A DNA stretch of 64,000 bases from contig NZ_JAKKFH010000001.1 of NCBI RefSeq assembly GCF_022230925.1, positions 62,001-126,000 on the forward strand, in the 5' to 3' direction. Source of the stretch: Micromonospora alfalfae. GTDB lineage: Bacteria; Actinomycetota; Actinomycetes; Mycobacteriales; Micromonosporaceae. A model generated the notes under the pieces. That model ran no database searches and had not been told where the DNA came from. It worked only from the letters and a program-made list of their open reading frames with translations. Both the position numbers and the translations under genes were made by a program. Every line of letters starts with the position of its first letter. Within the stretch, counting starts at the first letter, position 1. Positions 27,289-35,207 of the stretch are shown in pieces.

Positions 27289-27741
27289 ATGACGGAAGAC
27301 ATGTACTCAGTTGAGCAGGTGGCCGAACGGCTCAACCTGCATGTGCGCACCGTGCGCGGCTATATCCGCTCGGGCCGGCTGCGCGCGGTACGGATCGGTA
27401 AGCAGTACCGGATCGCCGCCAGCGATCTCGACGCCCTCACCGGACAGGCCCCGACCGCGCCCAGCGTCGCCAGGCAGGCGGAGGTGTCGAGCATCGTCCA
27501 GATCGACGGTGTCGGCAGAGCCGCCGCCGACCGGCTCGGCACGCTCGTGCTCACCAGCGCCAACACGGGCCACGACCAGGCCAACCCGCTGCGGGTGCAG
27601 ACGGTGCACGACGAGGAACGCCACCGTCTGAAGATCATCATCCTGGGTGACCCGGCCGCCACCGCCGAGTTGCTGCACCTGCTCGACGCCGTACTCAACG
27701 CCGACAACGGCCTGCTCGACCGGGAGGTCCACGATGTCTGA
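27289..27741 (+). CDS. Excisionase-type HTH DNA-binding protein
   Basis: A 150-residue protein with an N-terminal MerR/excisionase helix-turn-helix (MYSVEQVAERLNLHVRTVRGYIRSGRLRAVRIGKQYRI, residues 5-43). The roughly 90-residue C-terminal domain of unknown function includes LKIIILGDPAATAELLHLLDAVL. No integrase lies nearby, so it is probably a transcription regulator rather than a phage excisionase. The stop overlaps the DUF4180 gene by eight bases, and the two look functionally paired. Three CCTAT-type half-sites precede the start, suggesting it binds its own promoter. Confidence 0.85.
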   Translation: MTEDMYSVEQVAERLNLHVRTVRGYIRSGRLRAVRIGKQYRIAASDLDALTGQAPTAPSVARQAEVSSIVQIDGVGRAAADRLGTLVLTSANTGHDQANPLRVQTVHDEERHRLKIIILGDPAATAELLHLLDAVLNADNGLLDREVHDV

Positions 27742-28102
27742 CGAGATCCAGGAACGGGCCGGAGTGCCGGTGCTGGTCTGCGACCCGGCGGGGCCGCCGG
27801 TGGCCACCGAGCAGGACGCGCTGGACCTGATCGGGGCGGCGTTCCTCGGCGCCCAGGTGGTCGCCGTGCCGGCCAACCGACTCGACGAACGCTTCTTCTC
27901 GCTGGGAACCCGCTTCGCCGGCGACGTGATGCAGAAGTTCGTCAACTACCGGGTGCGGCTGGCCGTCGTCGGCGACATCTCGGCGCAGCTCGCGGAGAGT
28001 TCCGCGCTGCGCGCGCTGGTGCACGAGTCGAACCAGGGTGGACAGATCTGGTTCGTCCCCGACCTCGACGCGCTCGACACCCGCCTCCGCACCGCCCGAT
28101 AG
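27734..28102 (+). CDS. DUF4180 family protein
   Basis: A 122-residue protein matching DUF4180, whose hallmark is the central FFSLGTRFAGDVMQKFVNYRVRLAVVGDIS. It is a small cytoplasmic alpha/beta protein of unknown function. The ATG at 27734 lies inside the tail of the HTH gene, so translation is coupled. The tight pairing with an excisionase-type HTH protein suggests it may modulate that regulator. The gene ends six bases before a convergent gene. Confidence 0.85.
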   Translation: MSDEIQERAGVPVLVCDPAGPPVATEQDALDLIGAAFLGAQVVAVPANRLDERFFSLGTRFAGDVMQKFVNYRVRLAVVGDISAQLAESSALRALVHESNQGGQIWFVPDLDALDTRLRTAR

Positions 28103-28107
28103 CCACC

Positions 28108-28743
28108 TCACCGGTCGGGCACGACCGCCATCTCCACCGCGTCCGGCTCCACTCCCCTGATCCGAGCCTGCTCGGCCGCCCACCGCAGATAGGCCAGCCA
28201 TTCCTCGGACGACCACCAGTTGCGCCGGCCGACACCCGCCTCGGCGGGGAGTTGGCTGGCCACGACCCGGTCGAGGATCAGGGGCTGCACCCCGCCCGCC
28301 CCTCGCCGGTAGCCGACGAAGTAGAGGACCTTCGTACACAGGCCCGGCCCCAACCAGGGCAGACGAGCGTGGTCGGGGTCGCGGAAGCGGCGGTACGCCG
28401 TACGCAGCGCGTCCTCGTCGGGCGCTGGCGTGGACACCTCCTCCAGCGCGTACGCCAGGCGTTTGCCGTGCGGATCGGCGTCGAGCGACCTGGCGGCGCG
28501 CCACGGGCCGTACCCGATGGGTCCGTAAGCCCAGGCCAGCACGGCCGTCAGTAGGTGCCGTGGGCTCGCGGACCCCGCCCGGTGAGCGTCGGCCACCGCG
28601 AAGACGTCGCGCCGCCAGAGCTCGCCGGTCGGCGGAAGGCCCTCTGGCCACGCGTCGGGCGGTAGCCCCGCCCGCCAGCGGTCCATGTTGACCCGGACCG
28701 GAGCCCGCTCGCCCGGTAACTCCACACCCTTGGTCGTCTGCAT
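28108..28743 (-). CDS. OGG-fold (8-oxoguanine DNA glycosylase-like) protein
   Basis: A 211-residue cytoplasmic protein. The segment LPWLGPGLCTKVLYFVGYRR resembles the helix-hairpin-helix core of proteins annotated as 8-oxoguanine DNA glycosylase OGG-fold in actinobacteria, and WAYGPIGYGPWRAARSLD earlier fits the same family. The catalytic Lys/Asp pair of true OGG enzymes cannot be assigned confidently, although K in the CTK position could serve. A short DUF1963-like pseudogene is divergent upstream. Functional annotation as a repair enzyme should be taken as tentative. Confidence 0.55.
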   Translation of the reverse strand: MQTTKGVELPGERAPVRVNMDRWRAGLPPDAWPEGLPPTGELWRRDVFAVADAHRAGSASPRHLLTAVLAWAYGPIGYGPWRAARSLDADPHGKRLAYALEEVSTPAPDEDALRTAYRRFRDPDHARLPWLGPGLCTKVLYFVGYRRGAGGVQPLILDRVVASQLPAEAGVGRRNWWSSEEWLAYLRWAAEQARIRGVEPDAVEMAVVPDR

Positions 28744-28899
28744 CGTCGCCTCCCTCGGAGCGCGCGCTCGCGGAACTCCGTGGTTCGGACGCTATGGTCG
28801 GGCGCTCCCACACACCGCCCGCCGACGGCAAATCGCGGTATCGACCTTCCGGGCAGCTATCAGAGACACCGCATCTGGCGGGTCGAGAACGTCGCACTG

Positions 28900-29376
28900 T
28901 TGACCTACGGTGCTCCCGCGCTTCCCCGAAAAGTGAAGATCCTCGATCAGGTCCGCGCCGAGGCGCTGCGACGCGACATCCCCGCTGCCGACGTGGAGCG
29001 CTGGCTGGAGCTTGCCCGCCCGTCCGCCCTGCTGACACAGGGGGGGTGACGGGCCGGTCGTGGGCGCCATCCGTGGGCCCGTGATGCTTCCGGCCGACGC
29101 CGAGGACCCCGAGTACCCGTTGATCGCCACCATCGACTGCGCTGCTCTTCCGGCAGACGTGACCGACCTCCCCCTGCCGTCCGACGGCCAACTGCTGCTG
29201 TTCGGCTGGCCTGAAGAAAGCGCTACGGCGAAGTCATGTATGTGCCGGCAGGCGTGGCCGTCGAGGAGCGAGAACAATATCCGCCGGACTTCCCGCCGGA
29301 CGAGGAGGAGTTCGCCGAGGTCTACGCGGAAATCCAGCCGGGCGACCTGCGCCTCAAGCGCCAAGGCGGCTCCTGA
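28900..29376 (+). pseudogene. Frameshifted, truncated DUF1963-family gene
   Basis: Three consecutive frames together read like a DUF1963 (YwqG-like) protein. Frame one gives the N-terminal helices (QVRAEALRRDIPAADVERWLELARP) and hits TGA at 29047 just after a run of seven Gs (29040-29046). Reading one base less in that run continues as GGDGPVVGAIRGPVMLPAD and then ATIDCAALPADVTDLPLPS. A second shift near 29213-29218 leads into RYGEVMYVPAGVAVEERE, ending at TGA 29374. The C-terminal half of the family is missing. The 5' end is uncertain. A sequencing error could explain the G-run but not the second shift and the truncation. Confidence 0.7.
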
Positions 29377-29439
29377 GCCGAGCATTCAGCCGGTGCAGCG
29401 GCTCCTGTTCGCAGGGCTGCTGCACCGGCTGAGCGGTCT

Positions 29440-30345
29440 CTACGGCGTGGCGCAGATGGCGTACGCCGTGTCTGACCAGTTTCCGGCGAAGGCGTCCTCC
29501 TCGTACGCGCCGGACGCCGCTGATGTCGGGGCGGTCGCGGGGCCGCCGTTGGGGCGGAAGTCGTCCACGATTCCCTCGCCGGTCACCCCGTTCAGCTCGT
29601 AGCCGGCGCCGGTCAGCACCTTCCCGACCGGGCAGGTCGCGGTGACGCTGCGGAAGTCGAGGGAGGTGCTGGCTCCCACGGCGGAGGCGCGCACCAGGCC
29701 CGCGAGGGGGTTCGCGCAGATCGCGTACGCGGTGGCGGACCAGTTCAGGGCCGTGGCGTCCGACTCGTACGCGCCGACGGTGACCGCGGTGGGCGCGGTG
29801 GCGACGCCACCGTTGGGGCGGAAGTCGTCGACGACACCTTCGCCGGTGACGCCGTTGAGTTCGTAGCCGGTGCCGGTGAGCGCCTTCCCGACCGGGCACG
29901 TCGCGGTGACGCTGCGGAAGTCGGTCGAGTTGCTGACGCTGGTTGTGGCCACCCGGACCAGGCCCGCGAGGGGGTTGGCGCAGATCGCGTACGCCGTCAC
30001 CGACCAGTTACCCGCGAACGCCTCGGTCTCGTAGGCGCCGACGGTGACAGCGGTCGGCGCGGTGGCGACGCCACCGTTGGGGCGCAGGTCGTCGACGATG
30101 CCCTCGCCGGTGACGCCGTTGAGTTCGTAGCCGGTGCCGGTGAGCACCTTCCCGACCGGGCAGGTCGCCGTGACGCTGTGGTAGTCGGCCGAGCTGCTGA
30201 CGCTTGTCGCGGCGACCCGCACCAGACCGGGGACCGCGGCGGACGCCGGGCTCGCCGGGACGAGCACCGCCCCGGCCGCGACAAGACCGAGCACGAGTAC
30301 TGACGCTCGGGCGCCGATCCGCCGGGTTTCGTTCTGAGTACGCAT
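29440..30345 (-). CDS. Secreted protein of three 86-88-residue repeats
   Basis: A 301-residue exported protein. A signal peptide (VLVLGLVAAGAVLVPASPASA) is followed by three tandem repeats starting at residues 40, 128 and 216. Each contains VTATCPVGKVLTGTGYELNG, a VDDxRPNGG turn and a closing NWSxTAYAICANP, so each has two Cys that probably pair. The repeats are near-identical outside a few positions, implying recent internal duplication or selection for uniformity. The fold is probably a small beta domain. I do not recognise the family by name. Cell-surface or secreted binding is possible. Confidence 0.82.
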   Translation of the reverse strand: MRTQNETRRIGARASVLVLGLVAAGAVLVPASPASAAVPGLVRVAATSVSSSADYHSVTATCPVGKVLTGTGYELNGVTGEGIVDDLRPNGGVATAPTAVTVGAYETEAFAGNWSVTAYAICANPLAGLVRVATTSVSNSTDFRSVTATCPVGKALTGTGYELNGVTGEGVVDDFRPNGGVATAPTAVTVGAYESDATALNWSATAYAICANPLAGLVRASAVGASTSLDFRSVTATCPVGKVLTGAGYELNGVTGEGIVDDFRPNGGPATAPTSAASGAYEEDAFAGNWSDTAYAICATP

Positions 30346-30551
30346 GTGTTTCTCCCGTCTGAGGCCGGACGGGGCGGCAGGTGCGACGCCGACGTCGAGG
30401 CCGTTCGTGATGACGGGTTCACGCTAGGTAGCCACCCGACCAGGCATTATCTCCAAACCGACTACGTCGCGTAACGGACTGGTCTCGCCGTCGGCGTCAC
30501 TGGCCTGATGGACGATGCGCATGCATCGATGACCATGCATACCATTCGGCT

Positions 30552-31457
30552 ATGCCTGCTCGCCGCGTCACCGCCACCATCGCCCTCGCCGCGCTGGCGA
30601 GCCTGCTCGCCGTCAACGCCGCCCGTGCCGACGGCCCAGCGATCAGCACCCCGGGCACCCCCACCGTGGTGGTCAACGAACCCCACCAGCTCACGCTCAA
30701 CTGGACGCCCTCCACCTGGGTCGAGCCCGGCACGGAGCAGCCGATCAACTACGAGGTGCAGGTGCCGCTGGGGCCGAACACGTACCGCTTCCTCGGCTCC
30801 ACCACCGACACCACGATCACCCTGACCGACCTGGCACCCGGCACGACGTACCGGATCGGGATCGCCGCCCGCGCGCTCGGCGGCTACTCCGACACCTCGC
30901 CCACCACCACAGTGCGCACCGCGGCCGGCCGCGCGACTGTCAGCTACCTCAACCTGGACTGGTCACCGACGAACAACCAGATCCAGCACCTCCTGAAGGT
31001 GACAAACACCGGCACCGCGCCACTCGACCTGAGCACCGTCCAGGTCCGCTACCACCTGCGCTTCGAGGGCGGCAACACCTCGCTCGTGCCGCACTGCGAC
31101 TGGGCCGCACTTGGCTGCGACCGGATCCGGCAGACCGTGCAGTTCTTCGTCCCGCCGGGCGGGCCGCCGGGCGGGCCGTCCGGAGGGCCGCCCGGCGCGA
31201 TGACGACGCCAGCACCGCCGTACCCGGCCCCGGGAACGCCGGTCCCCGGCTGGGTGGAGCTGACCTTCACCGACGGCACGCTCGCGCCGGGCCAGTCGAC
31301 CGGGCCGATCCAACTGCGGCACCACCGGCACAGCTGGAGCGACATCGACGAACGCGACGACCCGAGCTGGCTCGCCGCCACCGGCCAGTGGACCGAGAAC
31401 GACCGGATCACACTGGACGTCGACGGGGTCCGCGAGTTCGGCGACACCTACTCCTGA
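30552..31457 (+). CDS. Secreted FN3 + CBM3 protein (cellulose-binding module, no catalytic domain)
   Basis: A 301-residue exported protein with a signal peptide ending ARADG near residue 27. A fibronectin type III domain (about 30-122) shows WTPSTWVEPG, YEVQVPLGPN and LAPGTTYRIGIAARA. A family-3 carbohydrate-binding module follows (NQIQHLLKVTNTGTAPLDLSTVQVRY, then TLAPGQSTGPIQLRHHRHSWSD), interrupted by a Pro-Gly-Gly-rich insertion at residues about 199-225. CBM3 binds crystalline cellulose or chitin. No glycoside hydrolase domain is fused here, so the protein may be a binding or scaffold component. Confidence 0.83.
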   Translation: MPARRVTATIALAALASLLAVNAARADGPAISTPGTPTVVVNEPHQLTLNWTPSTWVEPGTEQPINYEVQVPLGPNTYRFLGSTTDTTITLTDLAPGTTYRIGIAARALGGYSDTSPTTTVRTAAGRATVSYLNLDWSPTNNQIQHLLKVTNTGTAPLDLSTVQVRYHLRFEGGNTSLVPHCDWAALGCDRIRQTVQFFVPPGGPPGGPSGGPPGAMTTPAPPYPAPGTPVPGWVELTFTDGTLAPGQSTGPIQLRHHRHSWSDIDERDDPSWLAATGQWTENDRITLDVDGVREFGDTYS

Positions 31458-31462
31458 CCACT

Positions 31463-31497
31463 CCCGGGCACGCGCCGGGCGACCGGCGTGCCCCGGG
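31463..31497 (+). terminator. GC-rich hairpin after the CBM3 gene
   Basis: CCCGGGCACGC (31463-31473) pairs with the GCGTGCCCCGGG end (31486-31497), with one bulged base, starting six bases after the stop codon. The stem is long and GC-rich, consistent with an intrinsic terminator without a U-tract. Confidence 0.55.
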
Positions 31498-31520
31498 TCT
31501 GGGTGGCCTTGTCCTGACGG

Positions 31521-31565
31521 ACGTGATGCCTGTGAATCATCATGATGACTCACAGGCATCACGCT
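31521..31565. repeat. Dispersed palindrome, copy 1
   Basis: A 40-bp loop-less palindrome at 31523-31562 (arms GTGATGCCTGTGAATCATCA and its near-complement, 19 of 20 pairing), followed by ACGCT. Related copies lie at 48525-48572 and 63059-63106. The GTGATGxCTGTGAxTCATC core is shared by all three. Confidence 0.75.
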
Positions 31566-31632
31566 TCTCGGGGAACTACTCCCGACCGTCCCGCGTCCTG
31601 GCTCTGGCGTCCCAACGGCACCGCCTCCTCTG

Positions 31633-33159
31633 ATGATTGAGCGCCTCAGCCCCTGGCTTGACCGGTCACCTTACGATCCGCTCATGCGGCGTGAGGAGAT
31701 AGACGCAGTTACTGTCATCCAACGCAATGTGCCTGGCACCCTGGCCGCGTCGCTGACGTTTGGCTGCGGTGCCCGCGACGAAGAGATCGACTCCATCGGC
31801 CTGACTCATCTCGTACAGCACCTGGTGGACTGGACCGAGGATCACGTCGCGGAGAATTACCAGGACCACGTGTGGATGAACGAAACGCAATTCCTCGCAG
31901 GCGGCCCACCGGATCGGGTCGCCGAGCATTTCGCCACTATCTGCTCGGCTATCAGTAATCTTCCGCCGGAGGATCTGTCCGACGCCGTCGTGGGCCTCGA
32001 TGCGGACAGCCGGTATGTCTCGAACATCGAAGAAGGTCTGCGCGACCCGTGGGGAGCGCTGCTGTCGCGGCGTTTCGGGCCCAGCGGATACGGCCTGTCG
32101 CGCTGGCCCGCAGTGGACTACAAGCTCTTCACGGCGGACGAGATCCGACGGCATGTCGAAAGGTTCTTCACCAGCGGCAACGCGGTTCTCACCCTGACTG
32201 GCGAACCGCCGCAGGCGATGCGACTCCCCTTGCCCGCTGGCCCGCGAGTCACCCGCAGCACGGCACTCGTGAACCACGAGGTCGGGCCCATCTGGTACGC
32301 CGACGAGGTCCGCGGCGTAGCGCTGATAATCAGTGTCGAGCCCAGCGCGGAAGCGGCCTTCCTGATGTGGGCCCTGCGGTCGCGGGTCGCTGAGGCAGTA
32401 CACCGGGCCGGGGTGGCCCTCGGTGCCGAGTTCGTGTGCGAGGTCGTCGACAGTACGCGGCACGAGCTCGGGTTGAGGGTCACGCCGGAGTTCGGCAGGA
32501 AGGGCAAGAGTTTCGACGCCACCGTCGCGGCGGAGCTGCTCTGGGCCGAGCTGCGGCGGTTTGTCTCCGACGGAATCGACCGGGTGGAGATCGCTGACCT
32601 GATGCCAACGCAGGACGAGGACCCGACGGTCGACGTTGAATGGATCGACGCGATCTCCAGCCTCGAATCCTTGACCCAGCGGGAGCTGCTCGGCACGGCG
32701 AAGATCGACTACTGGGAATCGCTCAGCGAACTGGCCGGACTCACTCCGGAATCGGCGCGGGACATCGTATCGGCCTGGCTCTCAAGCGCCATGATCGTCG
32801 TGCCGTACGGGTCGACGCCGAACCTTCCTGGCACCACCGACGCTTCCTGCCCGACCACCCGCTTCGTGCCGACAGGTGAGGTGGTCAGGCCGACGTTCTC
32901 CAAGAGGTTCCGCAACAAGGGCTCGCTGGTCGTCGGCACCGACGCCCTCTCCACTGTGGATGGTGATGGCAACGTGCACACGGTCCCGTTGTCCCAGGCA
33001 CTCGTGGTCGAGCGGTTTGGCGTCATCCAGCTCGCCCACCTCGGCCACGGCTGCGTCACCACGATCTCGGACTTCGCTGACGCCGCCGACAAGCTCCGGT
33101 CCGTCCTGCCGCCGCGGCGTGTCCGCCAGGCCGCCAGGCAGCTCAGTTCCCATTGGTGA
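31633..33159 (+). CDS. M16-peptidase-like protein with altered zinc motif (HLVQH)
   Basis: A 508-residue protein resembling the M16 (insulinase/processing-peptidase) fold: LTHLVQHLVDWTEDH near residue 57 sits where active M16 enzymes have HxxEH, but Glu is Gln here (H59, Q62, H63). Later segments such as FGPSGYGLSRWP and VERFFTSGNAVLTLTGEPP match the M16 layout, and there are about two lobes. The protein is probably an inactive homologue or a non-peptidase partner. No signal peptide is seen. Third-position GC is lower than in neighbouring genes, and no partner M16 gene is adjacent. The start could be the ATG at 31684. Confidence 0.65.
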   Translation: MIERLSPWLDRSPYDPLMRREEIDAVTVIQRNVPGTLAASLTFGCGARDEEIDSIGLTHLVQHLVDWTEDHVAENYQDHVWMNETQFLAGGPPDRVAEHFATICSAISNLPPEDLSDAVVGLDADSRYVSNIEEGLRDPWGALLSRRFGPSGYGLSRWPAVDYKLFTADEIRRHVERFFTSGNAVLTLTGEPPQAMRLPLPAGPRVTRSTALVNHEVGPIWYADEVRGVALIISVEPSAEAAFLMWALRSRVAEAVHRAGVALGAEFVCEVVDSTRHELGLRVTPEFGRKGKSFDATVAAELLWAELRRFVSDGIDRVEIADLMPTQDEDPTVDVEWIDAISSLESLTQRELLGTAKIDYWESLSELAGLTPESARDIVSAWLSSAMIVVPYGSTPNLPGTTDASCPTTRFVPTGEVVRPTFSKRFRNKGSLVVGTDALSTVDGDGNVHTVPLSQALVVERFGVIQLAHLGHGCVTTISDFADAADKLRSVLPPRRVRQAARQLSSHW

Positions 33160-33243
33160 ACGAACGTCAAGAATCCTGATCGCCACCTCGGCCGGAGGGG
33201 TGCACGGCCCGGTCAGGGTGTGTCGAGTGCGGCAGGCAGGCCA

Positions 33244-34347
33244 TCAGCAGGTGTAGCTCTCGGGCAGGCGGATGCGCGCGGCGGGGATGCCGAGGGCGAG
33301 CAGCCGCGGCCGCGCGCCGGCCAGCATCGCGGGTGGGCCGCAGAGGTAGACGTCCTGGCCGGGCTGGTGGTGGTCGAGGGCGATGGTCAGGGCGTCGCCC
33401 CACTCGGCCGGTTCGGCGCAGGGGTCGTCGGAGAGGGCCGGCACGATCGTCAGCCAGTCGTGGGCGCACTGGAGCTTGTCGAGGGCGATCGCGTCGTACA
33501 GGTCGGTGAAGGTGCGCGCGCCGACGATGAGCGTCACCCGCCGGCCGTCCGGTGCGGCGGCGACCTGTTCGACCAGGGCGCGCAGCGGCGCCAGGCCGGT
33601 GCCACCGGCGACGAGGAGCAGGTCGTTGGTGCTCGCCGGGTCGAGGCTCAGACCGGTGTCGACGGGCGGGCCGAGCCAGAGCAGCTCGCCGGGGCGTACC
33701 TCATGGACCAGGCGGTGGGAGACGGTGCCGGCGGGTACGGCGCGGACGTGCAGCTCGACGGTGCCGTCCGCGCGTGGGGCGTTTGCCGGTGAGAGCCAGC
33801 GCCAGTGCCCCGGCAGGCGCGGCGTGCAGACCGGCACGGCCTGACCTGGCTGGAAGGGCAGGCGCCGCCAGGGACGTACCGTCAGGATGGCGATGTCGGA
33901 CGACGGCCGATTGTGGCCGATCACCTCGACGTGCCACCAGGCCCGGCCGTCGCCGGCCCGGGCGGCGGCGCGGCGGATCGCGTGCGTGGCGCGGCACAGG
34001 GCGCGCTCGGCGGCGATCGTGAGCTGCGGCGTCCACAGTGGGCGCACGTGGCGGGCAACCGTGGCGAGCAGCGCGTCGCCGATGGTGGTGGAGTACGGGA
34101 GCAGGTCGAAATGACGGTACGCGTGGCCGAGCACCCGGAGCAGCGCCGCCCGGCTCGCCGGGTCGTCGCCGCCGACCAGGAGGCGGCCCAGCGCGGTGAA
34201 GAACAGCGGCGCGTCGCGGTGTGGGATCAGCCCGGAGCGGCGGTCTTCGAGGGTGCACCAGAAGTCGGCGGCGGCCCGCACATCAACCGACTCCCAGGCG
34301 GCGGCCAGCCCCACCCGAGGCGGATAGTCGTCGTTCACGGTGGGCAT
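33244..34347 (-). CDS. Flavohemoglobin-like globin/FAD/NAD oxidoreductase
   Basis: A 367-residue protein with the flavohemoglobin domain order: an N-terminal globin-like region (to about 135, with AYRHFDLLPYSTTIGDALL at the proximal-His position), an FAD-binding barrel (RWLSPAN in place of the usual RxYS) and an NAD(P) domain (LLLVAGGTGLAPLRALVEQ, YLCGPPAMLAGARPRL). I chose the ATG at 34347, which has GGAG at good spacing. The frame extends to 34440. Such enzymes transfer electrons from NAD(P)H to heme and can dioxygenate nitric oxide. The globin part is degenerate enough that heme binding should be tested. Confidence 0.78.
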   Translation of the reverse strand: MPTVNDDYPPRVGLAAAWESVDVRAAADFWCTLEDRRSGLIPHRDAPLFFTALGRLLVGGDDPASRAALLRVLGHAYRHFDLLPYSTTIGDALLATVARHVRPLWTPQLTIAAERALCRATHAIRRAAARAGDGRAWWHVEVIGHNRPSSDIAILTVRPWRRLPFQPGQAVPVCTPRLPGHWRWLSPANAPRADGTVELHVRAVPAGTVSHRLVHEVRPGELLWLGPPVDTGLSLDPASTNDLLLVAGGTGLAPLRALVEQVAAAPDGRRVTLIVGARTFTDLYDAIALDKLQCAHDWLTIVPALSDDPCAEPAEWGDALTIALDHHQPGQDVYLCGPPAMLAGARPRLLALGIPAARIRLPESYTC

Positions 34348-34567
34348 GCCGGCTCCAAGTCGTTGAGTCATGGGCTGGCACCGGGGCGGGCAGGGAGAAG
34401 CTGCGCCGTTGAGGGCCGGCGCAACTCCGGGACAAGGCACCCGCCCCGGGCCATGCGTCGACTGTCGCGGCTGACCAGGTACGACGCCATGTCACGGTGA
34501 TCATCGGTGGCATGCGCAATCGGTATGCGCTCGACGTCGCGACTGTCGAATCGGGCAGACTGCGGGC

Positions 34568-35086
34568 ATGACGGAACGTCCGGTGCTGTATCTGGTCGTC
34601 TGCGCCGCGGGCCCGGCGGAACACATCGACGAGCTGGTCGACCTCCTGGTCGACGACGGGTGGCGGGTCTGCATGATCGTCAGCCCGACCGCCGCGCCGT
34701 GGCTCGACCGGGCCGCGCTGCAAGACAAGACCGGTTATCTGGTACGCGTGGAGTGGCGGATGCCCGGCGACCCGGAGCCGCACCCGCCCGCTGATGTGGT
34801 GCTGGCCGCGCCGGTCACGTTCAACACGGTGACGAAGTGGGCGTTGGGCATCAACGACACGCTGGCGCTCGGCGTCCTCAACGAATCGCTGGGGGCGGGG
34901 TTGCCGATCATCGCGTTTCCGCACACCAAGGCGGAGTTGGCTGCCCATCCCGCGTACGCGGGTCACCTGGCGGTGCTGCGGGCTGCTGGCGTTGTGGTCG
35001 CCGACGGGAAGCCGCTGGACTCGATGAACGGGCCGGGGCGTTGGGGCGTGGTCGTCGAAGCGGCGCGGGCGGTGCGCCCGTCCTGA
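34568..35086 (+). CDS. Flavoprotein-family (FMN-binding, Dfp-like) protein
   Basis: A 172-residue protein of the Flavoprotein family, which includes phosphopantothenoylcysteine decarboxylases and lantibiotic cysteine decarboxylases. The diagnostic stretch is PADVVLAAPVTFNTVTKWALGINDTLALG, with the GINDTLA turn that cups FMN, and the N-terminal LYLVVCAAGPAEH. No PPC synthetase domain is fused. Standing alone, it is probably an FMN-dependent decarboxylase of unknown substrate. It precedes the accessory block at 35-41 kb. Confidence 0.8.
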   Translation: MTERPVLYLVVCAAGPAEHIDELVDLLVDDGWRVCMIVSPTAAPWLDRAALQDKTGYLVRVEWRMPGDPEPHPPADVVLAAPVTFNTVTKWALGINDTLALGVLNESLGAGLPIIAFPHTKAELAAHPAYAGHLAVLRAAGVVVADGKPLDSMNGPGRWGVVVEAARAVRPS

Positions 35087-35207
35087 GCAGTTGCCGTCTG
35101 CTCCCTTGCCTGGCGGCCCGTTGACGATATGCGTTGTGCGTATACCAGCGCCCCACGCAGCGTGTTCAATGGATAGGCTCGATGAGGCGAGATGGACGGA
35201 GCCGCCG

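Noticed and set aside
27289..27741. Phage excisionase and integrated element
   Set aside because: There is no integrase, attachment-site duplication or tRNA, and the gene is coupled to DUF4180; a regulator is a better reading.
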